DNA of 64,000 nucleotides from Phoronis australis (lineage: Eukaryota; Phoronida; Phoronidae). The stretch covers positions 596,713 to 660,712 of the forward strand of contig NMRA01000036.1 of assembly GCA_002633005.1 (NCBI GenBank), written 5' to 3'. The position numbers were made by a program, and so were the translations under genes. The notes below the pieces were generated by a model that was not told where the DNA came from, made no database searches, and saw nothing but the letters and a program-made list of their open reading frames with translations. This document shows, one piece after another, positions 10,260-22,375 of this stretch (position 1 is its first letter; the number at the start of each line of letters is the position of its first letter).

Positions 10260-13195
10260 TTGCTCACCGATGCCTTAGAGATGGGATACGCAAATCGCCC
10301 TAATCGTCTATTCCGTTCTGTACCGTACGTTTTCCATTAAGTTTTAATGTTTGTCGTCAAGTTGGGATATACTGCGGCGAGTTCTGTTGCAACGGGCGCG
10401 GTGTTAAATTAAAAATCAAGTATAGAACAATATCGTGCATTACCAAAACGAGGATAGGGATTCAGCGATTGGCGGTAAAGGACGGCATAATAAAGAGACA
10501 ATATAGTTAAGCGTCCTAAGTAAACAATCTAGGCACAAGGATCTGTACTGTGGCAACTGAACCCTACATTCAAATAACATGGAGAAAAAATGACATCATC
10601 CCAGCATTGGTTCAAGTCTGAATCAAAGTGTAACACTACTAACTTCATGAAGAGGTTATGAGACAATTACATTCACGACCACGATAACAGGAAATCAATA
10701 AATCTCCCTTTATCCGTGTATGCGAGACCAGTGTTAAAAACCATAATGACCAGCGAGAAAAAAGAATTACACTGAGGATCAAAGGAACTACAGGGTATTT
10801 TCGTTTCTGCGTCCCCTTGAAAGTGTGCTAAGGGGCGAACTGCCGTGCACAGACTTCCATTGGTCTAAGTTTATTAACTTTTATTCAATTGTTCTGTTTG
10901 TGTACTAGCAGATAGCACTTGATTGGCACGACCCATGAAGTCAGGACACTGGTGATGTAGTTTGTTTGCACTGGAATAGTAAGGATCCTTCTAGAAGATT
11001 TTAGTGATTAATTTAATCTGTAACATTCTTTGAAAATCCCTATGAACAGAGATCCTATACTTGATCTCCTTGCGGTGTACTCGGACCAGCCTTAGGGAAT
11101 CCCTTGGTGTTCTTATTGCTTTTATTCCACAACGAAAGAGGGCGCACCTGTTGAAGAACCAAATCTATGAGACATGGACGAAACGACTGTGTTTTCGTTG
11201 AGCAGAGTGGTCCGCCATCTTGCTGATGAACCATGTTCATCGAGATGCGTGCGTACTGTGTAGTATCTAGGAACTAGTATTGGTAACAACACGGGATTTC
11301 AAGCAAAAATTCATAGCTTTAATGTCAGGATCATCAAGTGCAAACCAGGATTTTTAGAAAATCATCCAACTTATCTTTAGTTATAGCAGAACACATCAAA
11401 AAAAGTTTGACTTCTGGTATGAAACCCAGAATCATGGATATAATTTTTGGTCTTTCGAGGCTTAAAAATTGAAACTGAAATAGAATTATTTTGTGGGTGA
11501 GAATCCGATCGCAGAAATAATATTGTTCAACGTCATTTGGTCCTTAAAACACCCATTAAAGTCGATTTTTTGTGGTCTTTTACCTGACTTTCTTTCTTAG
11601 TTCGATGTGGATTTAGTAACCTCATGTTCTCTCCAAGATATCTGTTAATTTCTAGCAACGAAGAAGCACAAAAAGAAGTGACTACAATATTAATAATTTT
11701 TACAGGTGAACACCAATTCGAAGATTCATTAAATATATCAAACGTTATTGGGAACAGGGCAGGATGAAAGGAAGGGATAGCGCATGAATTCAATAACCCA
11801 CAATGTTATATTGGTACGGTAGATGTGTTGTTTCTGTAAATTTCAAGAGATGGGACAAATGTAATGTAGCCTAGCAAGCTATTAAAATCTGCAAATGTCT
11901 TACTTTAGGAAAATCATCATTTTTATATCCTGTCCTGTTCATGGTCTTCTGTTATTTCTTTTTTCATTTAAATATTTAATGTTAACAAATCAGTTTCTAT
12001 AACTCTATCCTTTTGCAAAATTTTGCTCCCAACTTTTATTCAAATTGGCCTATGCCCTCAACTTCGAATATGCACATGTACACAAACATGTACAGTTCCA
12101 TTGGTCAATTGTTGCATACAATGACACGACTTCACATGCACGCATACTGCTGTTTGTATGCTCATCGATTTCCATGGGTTTCTATTAATTTTTTTCCACT
12201 TAGTGTTCACGTGTTTCACACGAACGCATGCCTCAAATCTTTTTGTTAGAATAAATCATGTGGCGTCGGGTCAAGGAATTTTTATGCCCATACTAAAAAT
12301 TTGGGGAATACACCAATGTAATCGCGCGCAGGAGGAGCGGTCCCCTTGACAGCTGATCGTCTCGTCGGTTTATAAACAACTGAAAAATAGGTATTATACA
12401 ATTATAACGACGAAAAAGGTTAATCATGTTAATGTACACTTTATATATTTCAGTGATTGTCTTTTCTATTGAGTAGGCAAAACCTCCCAGGCCCTAGCAG
12501 CACTCCGTGAGAATTTCAGCCAACGCATTAGGAATTTTGTCTTTGCAATGGCTTATATGACCGTTTAAGTAATGCAAGGGTCACAAAGTTACATTGCTCT
12601 GTGTTACCAATATTTTAAAACCTCGTTAGTATTTAAAATTTCAAATTTTATTCTAAAAATTCCCCGGCTTCCATAAGGCCACCGTGATTTTGTTTACATA
12701 GTGTTCATCGTCAATATGGCGGACCGCGTCTCACGCGCTGTCTGGCTTGTGAGTACAGTCGAGTCACCTCTATGTATATAGCTCATTGACACCGACAGTC
12801 TCAAGGTACGATCTTCAGTTAATGTTATCGTGATTTAAATGGAACCCAGGAAAATACAAAATTTCTTAGCAAAATGTGTAATCTAACTGAATATTTATCA
12901 ATATTTATGTGGCGAAAATATACCACTTACTAAATTGAATTTCACATATAACATAAAAACATAAACGTGAGAACCATTTACAATCTTCACCGTTGTCTAA
13001 GATTTCATTTTGTAAAGGTTCCGCAATCGAAAATGTAAACCAGTCATGAGGTAGTGCTGAACGAATAGGGGGTAGTTCAGTAGCTGAATCATCAGTGATG
13101 GGAAACTGTTCAAGTGTCAGGCGTATGATGCTGTATTTTATAAATTCTTGATCTCACGAATTTCAATTTTAATCACCGAGAGTTGGAGGAGCTAG
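10260..13195. other. No recognised gene
   Basis: No domain, repeat partner or RNA gene was recognised. At 12718 an ATG in the context CAATATGGCGGAC opens 11 codons ending at a GTGAGTAC donor-like site. That is a possible first coding exon, but nothing downstream connects to it. Confidence 0.4.
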
Positions 13196-13199
13196 ACCA

Positions 13200-15048
13200 A
13201 GAAGATCCACTGTCTCCAACGTTGAAACGATATTGCATAAAATTCAGCAGGGAATGCAGGTTTCGCAACACACTGTAATTGCTCTCTTCGATCTGGAAGA
13301 CGCATACAACAAAGTGGATGTGGATATTCTTGCCAACAAACTCAGACAAATGAAGGTGTCCGATATGATGATCCGTTGGATTCTAGTCTTGCTGGATACC
13401 CTTAGATGTCAACTGAAATTCGGCAAGTGGAAGTCAAGCATCTTTGAAGCAAGCTCAGGCCTCCCGCAAGGGTCCCCTCTCAGCTCAGTGCTCTTTAACG
13501 TCTACACGGCAGATCTCATACAAGCAGCAAGAGTAGGTGGAGCTTCACCACACAGCTATGTTGATGACTTGATAGTCGCCAATGAGGCGTACACTCCAAG
13601 ACATGCCGTGGAGGGCCTGCAATTAGCAAGTGATGGTCTGGCCGATTGGACCGAAGACAACAAGATGTCCATCCAACCCGATAAAGGGGAATGGATGTTA
13701 GCCTCACGAGGTTATTTAAACCCAAACATGTTCATCCTGGGATATAGGGGAGCCTTGATACCTCAAGTAGCTGAAGTTACCTATCTAGGAATTAATATGG
13801 ATCGAAGAATGACGATGAACTCCCATGTCGAATTCCTAGCTGAGAAAGGTGCCAAGAGCCTGTCACTGTTGAGATATGCAGCAGCCCAGCAGATCCAAAA
13901 AAGAGCCTGGTGCAGCTCATGAATGCAACTGTCGGCGCAAGAACTGAGTATGGGATCCATCTGTGCCTATGTGCCTCCCAACAGTCAATGGCCAAACTAC
14001 AAAGGATTCAAAACCAGGCCATGAGGATAGTAACCAGTGCAGCTAGACCCACTCCGGTAGACAGTCTCCAGTACTGGTTAGGTATCAATAGCATCCGTAC
14101 TAAACAGAAGACACTAGCAGCCCAAGCATTTCTAAAGGCAGCTACAACCAACTCTCATCCTCTGTACCTGGACTTGAGAGAGCATAGTGATGAGCACACT
14201 GCACAGAGGCTGAAAACTGTTCAATCATGGGTTATCGGAGCTAGGGAGCTTGTCGAAAAGGTATGTCCAGTGAAGAACATCAACAGCATAGAGTGGTCGA
14301 AAGCCAAAAACTTTGTCATCAACTCCATGGAGATTGAAGGCCTTCATTGGCGGGAAAGAGCTGACTGTATCAACCAAGCAACTGTATCGGAATGGCTTGA
14401 AGAACAATCTCCCACAATCATTGTTGCAACGGACGGCTCACTACGGCTTGGGCAGCAGTTGCTTGGACTCGCGAGGGTCAACGCCTCTTCGAATGGTCAA
14501 CAGCACGGGTTGAAAAATCCTCGTATTTTAGAGTTGAATGTGAAGCATATGAAGACGCCCTAGTCTGGCTCTCACAGAACACAACACCTGCAGACAGGTC
14601 ATTTCTATTTACAGACTCCCTCAACCTCATTAGCAGGCTAAAACATGGTCAAGTAGAAGATTCCTGGATCCCTCTGTTCAGCTCTATTAATGGTCTCTTC
14701 ACCAGTGTTTATATACCAGGACACTGTGGCATCTCATTCAACGTCAAGGCGGATGAGCTTGCAGGCATCGCAGAACCGATTGCCAACCTGCTCCTCACAC
14801 CAGCAGATGTAATCTCCAGAGTGCGTGAATCGCTTACAGATGCCGAGATTGTACAACAGCAGGAGAGATGGTCAACAAAGCGCCTCATAGAGCGAGGATG
14901 GCAATACGGAGATGCAGTAAAAACTCGTATCAGGGGAAAAGATCGAAGAGTGTGTAACCAGCACGAACTTGTTTGCATCTCCAAATTTACATTGCGTGCG
15001 ATATTGGAAGGAAGAGGGCCAGAAACTATCCCGGTGCCCACCCTCTGA
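13200..15048 (+). pseudogene. Decayed non-LTR retrotransposon: RT plus RNase H
   Basis: The first open stretch (about 13200-13920) holds the reverse-transcriptase palm. It has LFDLEDAYNKVDVDIL (first catalytic Asp region), SGLPQGSPLSSVLFNVY and the SYVDDLIV active-site box near 13551-13580, then the thumb. A frameshift near 13910 leads to a second stretch (13910-14445) ending in IIVATDGS, the first RNase H Asp. Another frameshift near 14445 restores the RNase H frame, with ECEAYEDAL, LFTDSLN and YIPGHCGISFNVKADELAG, and then a tail to a TGA at 15046-15048. An RNase H domain after RT points to the I-like group of LINEs. The endonuclease part is missing (5' truncation) and the frameshifts make it inactive. 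Confidence 0.85.
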
Positions 15049-15103
15049 CGTCACCACAGAAAGAGAAACAGAATTTCAAGTATTCAAGCTTGGACTGGGG
15101 GCA

Positions 15104-15255
15104 GGGACGGATCCAGGACTTTGAGTTGGGGGGGCCAGGCCAGAGTATTAACCAGGATTTTGCCAGTCAGACATTCGCACCCCGAACTGCCAAATGGAAT
15201 CTTGGAGAATTTTAACGGGGGGCCATGGCTCTCTTGGCCCCCTTCTAAATCAACC
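15104..15255 (-). mobile_element. hAT-like MITE, copy 3 (inverted)
   Basis: Reverse-complement copy of the 4732-4884 family, bounded by ACGGATCCAGGA and CTTCTAAATCAACC. It sits between the two decayed retrotransposon bodies and is therefore a separate insertion. Confidence 0.85.
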
Positions 15256-15310
15256 ACAGGGGACAGCCTAGTGTTTGTTCCGCGCGGGGCCGGGATTGCG
15301 ATAGTAGCCC

Positions 15311-17160
15311 ACAATAGTTTTCTTAAGTACTGTACTCAAACATGGAAAAGACCATCGCACACTTAGGGGATATCGCATCATAGTGATGCAGAACGTCATT
15401 GGAAAAATCTCTGCAAAGATCATAGCGCAAAGAATCACCAAGTTTAATGAACCTTGGTCCTCCCAGAAATGGGTGCTTATCGACAAGGTAGAGATTCATG
15501 GGCCAACCCAGCTCCTGTTGCATATGAGATATGACCAGGTTTTTAAAACAAGGAAAACGCTCCACTCGTTGGCTTTGATCTACAGCTCTAATGTTCAGCT
15601 TCCAAAACTTGCCGATGGCATGCTTCATCTCAGTATTCCTGTACGGTGTATTAGATGACGCAACTGGTGACGCATGCTAAAACATCTCGCATAGCGTTCA
15701 GAATGGGTATCTGTCAACACAGGCTTACTTCAGGTTTCACCTGTGTCTCCAGTGCTGTTCAATATCTACACCATCCCAATCGCCAGACTGAACCGCACCG
15801 ACTGCCGAATCCTTACCTTCGCAGACGACATGCTGCAGTCTTCACAGGGACAAACACGTCAAGAGATTCTCCATAAAGCGCAGTTTTCATTGTTGGATGT
15901 CTGCGAGTATTGTGCTACCAGTGAAATGAGCTGCAATGGGGACAAGTGTGAAGCTCTGTTCTGTCTCTGGACAATCGCCTGAGTGTCAACGATTTCCCTT
16001 GTCCAACCTACGATGGAAAGAGGACTGCAACAGCTGACCAGATGTGTCACTTGGTTGCAGAACTCGACCGCAGGCTCATCTTCACAGCCCAACTTAGTAG
16101 TATGATCAGCCGTGCTAACAGAGGAATCAACGCCCTATAGGGATGCAGCCGGTCGGAATGCGGGGGAAAGGCACATCGTCATGCTTTATAAAGTCCTCGT
16201 CACTTCGGCCTTCGACTACGCTCTCCCCATGATCAACATCAATAAAAATCAAATCAACAGACTTGAGACACTCTGAAAACCTTGCCCTTCGCGTCATCAC
16301 TAGATGTACAAGTTCGACTTCAGTCATAGCACTACGCTACCTTGTCAGTGTTTCCAGCATTGCAGACAGTGTCTTATATAAGGTATTACTGTAGCCAAGG
16401 CTGATAAAAGCCCTTTCCATCATTTACACACTCAAGTGAAGACTGTGCTTGACAGATGCTTGAACCCCGTCCCTGCAACAACAGCCTATCAACTTCGCCA
16501 TCGACCTTTCCGCAATGCGTCCTACCAACGACTTAGCTGATGACCGTGGATTGCCGATGCTGTAAAGGCAACCATGGGAAAACACATGGTCGCACAAGAC
16601 GCTAGTTTGCTGCCAGTACAAGAACACGGTAAGAAACCTAATGTCACCATTGCTTTCAACAAGGAAGCTCGGGAATGGCCCCTGGGAGAAGCCCAAGCAT
16701 TGTGCCGTGAGCAATGGTGTGATCTTGGCGGTATTGATGCCATTATAGTAGCAACAGATGGATCCTTCGATGCTGCAACTAACCTTGCGGGATGTGGCTA
16801 CCAAATAGTTTGTCCTGCCAATGTCATTGCGGAAGGTAGTGGCTGTTATCATGTATACACAAGTAGTACATAGATGGAGTTTTGGTCTATACAACGTGGC
16901 CTAACTAAGCTATCCCAACTAGACTTGATGAACCATATCATAATATTTGCCACCGATTCTATTCTATTGATGAAAGTTCAGTCCGGTAATCTCCCAACCA
17001 ACTAGGGTGTCTTCCGATCACGCCACCCTCATCATACAGTGATCTAATCTTTCGTACCTGGCCGCGCTGGTGTCTTGATTAATGAGCGTGCAGATTACCT
17101 CGCTGACTCATGCACCACCAATCAACCCCTCTACTTATACTCGGCTGATGTTAAAGTCCT
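15311..17160 (+). pseudogene. Second decayed non-LTR retrotransposon: RT plus RNase H
   Basis: This is more degraded than its upstream neighbour. Near 15383-15440 there is a QNVIGKISAKIIAQRIT stretch as at the start of RT domains. Near 15743-15840 are MSPVLFNIYT and ILTFADDM (RT motif B and the active-site box). Near 16731-16800 is AIIVATDGSFD, the first RNase H Asp, and near 17060-17105 PGRAGVLINERADYLAD, the last RNase H motif. Many stops and frameshifts separate them. It differs in sequence from the 13200-15048 element (FADD against YVDD), so it is a separate insertion and not a duplicate. Confidence 0.75.
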
Positions 17161-19351
17161 TCTCTCACGCGTTGTTAACCCTTATTACATGGTTAGAGGA
17201 TGTTATAAGGATCCAAGAAGTACCTACCCCATAACTAATACACGATCCGTTTTCGAAAAAAGTTTAAATGAACGCGCCACTCACGATTCGCACCCGAAGA
17301 ACCACCGCCATTTTGAACTTGCCGCGATCCCGGAAGTACAATTCATTCAGGAACCCAGGCCGAGAAAACGCCGTCAGTGCGACTGGAGCAGTGCCTGTAC
17401 TGTTACCAGACAGCAAACGGGGATAAAATAATCGACAGCGCGCCTTAATTTTAATAAAATCAAAATACAGACAATTTTATCGAATTTGCTGAAGAAATGT
17501 GGCGAATAAATTTAGACAGAAATTATTTTGCCAGATTCGGGACCGCAGCCTATCGGACCCGGTGCCGATCGTGACCAGACACTGGCGAACGGTAAACGCA
17601 TGCGGTTGCAAGCTGTTTTGTTGAAGTAAAATGGTCAACTCATAAATGCTGCATATATTCAAGGGTAGTTTCAGACACTTGCATGAAATTACGGGCTGGT
17701 TAGTCCTGTGTCACACTGCCGCGGCAGACCTTAGTTAGCCTCAGTGCCAGCTACCAGTGAAGACTATCGTCAAAATACAGCTTGTTAGTAGGCCTATACA
17801 GCTTTGCGCCAAGGCTACCCATAGGCCTAACTGGTCGCTGGCCGCAGCGCTCGCTCAAACGAGGTTTATTTAGAACTTGGGTACTTCTGGCGAACTGTGC
17901 AAAGTTATTGGCTTTCAATAGAGATTTTCCCAGACTTTGTATGAGCGCACCAAGCTTAAAAGAATGAGGGGCTGGAATTTTTGGGAATGTCTATCTTTTA
18001 CAATAAGATTCAGTGGGTATGTTCAGAGCTATGAATTGCAGACGCTAAATTTTGGTACTTCCTGTCTTCTAGTGGAATTTTGTCTCAATTTCTACTTTTT
18101 TAGGAATTCGGGCTTCTCTGACTGAGGCAGACCTTTTTCGAGTTCTCTAAAAAGAGAGCTCGTTAGACCACATAAGTATGAGAAATACAATACAAAATGT
18201 TATCCTTTTTCTTCATTAACCCAAAATGATTCAATCTTTTAACATAATACGTAACTTAAAATGCACAATACTTTACAACATTTAGCATTACAAACAGTAT
18301 TCAACAGCAAGTTTCGATGATATGAAAGTGGACATACATGTAACTATTACCTTGGTGACGAAATAGTGTTTCCTTACACCAGAATTTGACAAGCATCATT
18401 TAAAAAATATGAAGTTGCAAGGAACAAGAATTAGAGGCTTGAAGCTTCACAATCTTACATAGCTTATTTCTCAATTTAAGATTATTCATATTGTTGACTT
18501 GATAACCTGAATTAAGAAGCAATAAGTTACAAAACATGACTTGAAAGCAATTGAGACTTAAAATTTAAAAAAACATGAATCATTTTGTGACACCGAATCA
18601 AGTCCTGAACAGCAGTTGACAGTCAAACAAAAAACCATTTCAAAATTATTTCAACTATTTTTAGCTTAGTGTAAGATCACCTGAATGGGAAATTTACAGT
18701 AAAATAAGTCGAATACATCTTATATTTTTGCACAAAAAACAAGGGAAATTGAACAAAGTTTCTTTTTTGTAGCAACGTTTGTCAAAATGTATCACGTTAA
18801 ATCTTCACAAATTACAAAGTAGCCGATTGAACATGCCTTTCAGTTCAGCAAAAGTCGCCATGTTGTCGGTGCCGCCAGAAATGAGACGAAGTCCAACGGG
18901 AATTGTGAGCACATTTATCACTTAATGAGTAACAACTGCGAGGCTGAAATTTGGTGAACAGTGTTAAATAGTGCAGAATAGTAAGTAAAGATATGTCTAT
19001 CTAAATTTCACCGTAATTTGTTGGCGAAAACAATTTACACAAATTTTTGAACTCGTAACTTATCCCGCTGTCCTCCAATATGGCCGACGCGATCCAAACA
19101 AAGTGACCCAAATTTCGCCACAAAACTTGCAATAACTTTACACTGCTTGCCCCGATTTTGATACTTTTTCGATTTTTACTGAGTAGAATGCACTACCTTT
19201 CCGATGATAGCAAATTACTTTTTAAAACGAGAAAAAAAAATAAAACCGAAAAAAAATTGGTTCGACTCATATTGGTTCCTAGGTTCGACCGGCCTACGTA
19301 AGGAACTAAACACCAATGCTATTTTAACATACTAAGTACGCGTAACATTCC
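17161..19351. other. No recognised feature
   Basis: AT-rich sequence without domains, repeat partners or RNA genes that I can support. The open stretches are short and carry no motif. Confidence 0.45.
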
Positions 19352-19719
19352 AAAAAAAATCAACGACCACTAACTACAAACTATAAATACAGTACATATG
19401 CAAACGAATCACGAGATATTACTAATAAAACAAAATAATGAAGACTTTTCGAGCAAGCGATAGCACATTCAGTTACAAGGAAAAAATGCGGCGTTCAGGA
19501 CAAGTTCCTGAGCTGATGAGCCGGAAATGTGGGTACGGAAATAACCTATGACAACCGGTAATCATACGCTCAGAGAGAAGGGTCAAATACTATTCAAAAA
19601 TCGCTTTTGGCAAGAAAGGAGAAAAGAATATAAAGAAAGGGTGTCAAAAATAAGATTTTAGGTAGTAAGTATTTTCGGATACTGGAACCACATGGGCAGT
19701 TTGAGATAAGGACTTTAAG
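19352..19719 (+). repeat. Duplicated 370-bp block, copy 1
   Basis: Nearly identical to 21375-21742 in the same orientation, with only scattered substitutions and small indels. The match starts in the poly-A before ATCAACGACCACTAACTAC and ends at GGACTTTAAG. The second copy begins exactly at the end of an N gap. Confidence 0.95.
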
Positions 19720-20091
19720 CAGTTGACTCACCGACGCACCTTCGAGCATACTTAGTCCCTACTGGCTGAGTTCAACGATGGTAGCCAACTGCTCGAAGCA
19801 GGTATTACTTATGGCCATGATGCTAAAATTCACAACAAGAGCCGTGCCCGAGTGTTGTCCAGTCAGATGCTGTCGGGCAACGTCAGCCCTGGAGTTCTGC
19901 GCCTTTTGCTGTCACGGGAATGATTGGGGGAGGGGATTAATGCACCAGCATATCCCCAGTGATCCTGTCCGCGGCAAGTATTACAGGTATATTATTATAG
20001 CTAACCGATTCGTACCAAGGTGCATGGCATAATAAAAAATTCCCTTTATATTTCAATCTCATTATCAATTCAACTACACCATATTCAAGTA

Positions 20092-20290
20092 TTTACTCTG
20101 CGCGTGTAAGCGCAGAGTACTGTTGTTCCTGGGTTTTCTTCAATTTTATTCTTATTCTTCTTATTCTTCTTATTACTCTGCGCGTGTAAGCGCAGAGTAC
20201 TGTTGTTCCTGGGTTTTCTTCAATTTTATACGTATTCTTATTCTTATTCTTATTCTTCTTATTCTTCTTCTTATTCTTCTTCCGACCAAC
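20092..20290. repeat. Twin hairpin units plus (TTATTC)n
   Basis: Two copies of a unit starting TACTCTGCGCGTGTAAGCGC (20093 and 20173) each contain an 8-bp-arm hairpin CTCTGCGC-GTGTAA-GCGCAGAG, followed by TGTTGTTCCTGGGTTTTCTTC. A TTATTC/TTCTTA microsatellite follows each. This looks like the terminus of a larger repeat duplicated through slippage. Confidence 0.85.
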
Positions 20291-20398
20291 TTTGAGGCTT
20301 AATAACTCCAAATTGGGTGCAGGTACGGTCTTTAAATTCAGCATATGAATTTTGACAGTATATAAATTTTGATTGGTTGTATAATCACATTCCATATT

Positions 20399-21217
20399 GC
20401 ACCGGAAGAGGTCGTTTGGTGCAAAGGTCATATAATTTTCAAAATGCTACTCCTCCTTCAGTTTTTAAGCTACCTTTTTCAAATTCGGTGCACAGGTATA
20501 AGTCAACATGACAATTTAAAAAATTACTTTTCTAAGTAATCGGGTCATCCAATCAGGTGAAATAGGTCAAAGGTCATTAGGTGCAAACTAAAATTTTGAG
20601 CTAGACACTTCAAATTGACAGGTCTGATTGCCACAGGTAAATCAAATCGGAATCCAATGTTTCAGGTTATTTAGTGCAAACATGGGGTCATTAGGTGCAT
20701 TTTTCTTTTGAAAATTTGACCTTTTCAATCAGCAAGTTTTCTGATGTGTCAACCGTTAGACAACTGTGATTCTCAGCGTTAAACACATTTTCCATGGGCT
20801 TTGCAATAGTTCTCCTAAATATGCTTAAAATGCACCGGATAAGGTCAATTAGTGCAAAGGTCATGTAACGTTCAAAATGTTATATGTCTTACGTTTTTCA
20901 AGGAATTCTTTTCAATTTCAGCACACTGGTGTAAGTCAACATGCCAATTGAAAACCCTACTTTACTTTGCAATTGGCCTAACCAATCAGAAAAAATAGGT
21001 CAAAGGTCATTGAGTGCAAACTAAAATTTTGAGCTAGAGACTTCATAATTACGTATCTGTTGACTAAGTGCGACTGCGTTTGAATTCTAAACTTTCAGGT
21101 CATTTGGTGCATCCATGGGGTCATTAGGTGCATTTTTCTTCTGAAAGTTTGACCACTTCATTCATCTTGTATTCTGAAGTGCCTAAAGTAAAACATCTGT
21201 GATTATTAGCATTAACC
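20399..21217. repeat. Tandem repeat, period about 432 bp, running into gap
   Basis: Landmarks recur about 432 bp apart: GCACCGGAAGAGGTC at 20399 and GCACCGGATAAGGTC at 20831; TTAGGTGCATTTTTCTT at about 20691 and about 21124; AGTCAACATG at about 20503 and about 20934. Within each unit the phrase GTGCAAAGGTCAT or GGTCATTAGGTGCA recurs. The second unit is cut off by Ns at 21218, so more copies may be missing from the assembly. Confidence 0.85.
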
Positions 21218-21374
21218 NNNNNNNNNNNNNNNNNNNNNNNNNNNNNNNNNNNNNNNNNNNNNNNNNNNNNNNNNNNNNNNNNNNNNNNNNNNNNNNNNNN
21301 NNNNNNNNNNNNNNNNNNNNNNNNNNNNNNNNNNNNNNNNNNNNNNNNNNNNNNNNNNNNNNNNNNNNNNNNNN
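21218..21374. other. Assembly gap (157 N)
   Basis: Run of N between the 432-bp tandem repeat and the second copy of the 370-bp duplicated block. Open frames called across it are meaningless. Confidence 0.99.
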
Positions 21375-21742
21375 AAAAAAATCAACGACCACTAACTACA
21401 AACTATAAATACACTACATATGCAAACGAATCACGATATATTACTAATAAAACAAAATAATGAAGACTTTTCGAGCAAGCCATAGCACATTCAGTTACAA
21501 GGAAAAAATGGCGGCGTTCAGGACAAGTTCCTGAACTGATGAGCCGGAAATGTGGGTACGGAAATAACCGATGACAACCGGTAATCATATGCTCAGAGAG
21601 AAGGGTCAGATACTGTTAAAAAATCGCTTTTGGCAAGAAAGGCGAAAAGAATATAAAGAAAGGGTGTCGAAAATAAGAATTTATGTAGTAAGTATTTTCG
21701 GATACTAGAACCACATGGGCAGTTTGCAACAAGGACTTTAAG
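21375..21742 (+). repeat. Duplicated 370-bp block, copy 2
   Basis: Second copy of 19352-19719, starting directly after the gap. Sequence before copy 1 and after copy 2 differs, so the duplicated unit is bounded at both sides. Confidence 0.95.
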
Positions 21743-21912
21743 GTGACATATATTTAAGAATACACAGACCATTCAAGGAAAATAATGACAAACCCAGATA
21801 TAGAGAGGCATTAATGCTTGTATGATTTATTCTCTGAGGATCATGTCCAGAACATTGCTGTTGGGGGGCAGCATAGGTCGTCTAAACGCACTTGAAAACA
21901 TGCACTTAATCA

Positions 21913-22060
21913 TTTGTACGTGCATTCAGAAATAGTCGAGAAACTTTGTAAAGCATAGCTTTGTACGTGTACTTTAGAAGTAGTCGAGAAACTTTGTAAA
22001 GCATAGCTTTGCACGTGTACTTTAAAAGTAGTCGAGAAACTTTGTGAAACACAACTTTTG
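21913..22060. repeat. 48-bp tandem repeat, three copies
   Basis: GTCGAGAAACTTTGTAAAGC starts at 21935 and 21983, with a variant at 22031, giving a 48-bp period. The units also share CATAGCTTTGTACGTGTACTTT. Confidence 0.9.
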
Positions 22061-22375
22061 CAGAGCGTGTTAGTTTACTGGAATTTTAAATTCAAGAAGA
22101 CAATTTTAGGTAATGCAAAACTGTATTTTGCCAGTGCAAGGGATAATGGAGTCATCTATCGCTCTCTTTTTGCTTTTTATCAAAATTGTATGCCACTTGA
22201 TAAAATTGAGAACCTGGCAGGGAGCATCAATTACTGCTTATTTCCGGTTTTTATTTAAATATAGTTCATTTCATACTTTAGGGCACAGCCCTTTTATGAC
22301 ATCCATGCGTCCACCCAATGATGGCATCGATTGCCTTTATTCTTCTGTTTTTGTGAAATCGTGCAAACTTCTATG

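Noticed and set aside
12718-12752. ATG in good context followed by 11 codons and a GTGAGT donor
   Set aside because: Too short, and no downstream exon of matching phase was recognised; GGCGGAC-type words also occur at other places in the window.
21183-21408. Open frames across the N run
   Set aside because: Composed almost wholly of undetermined bases.
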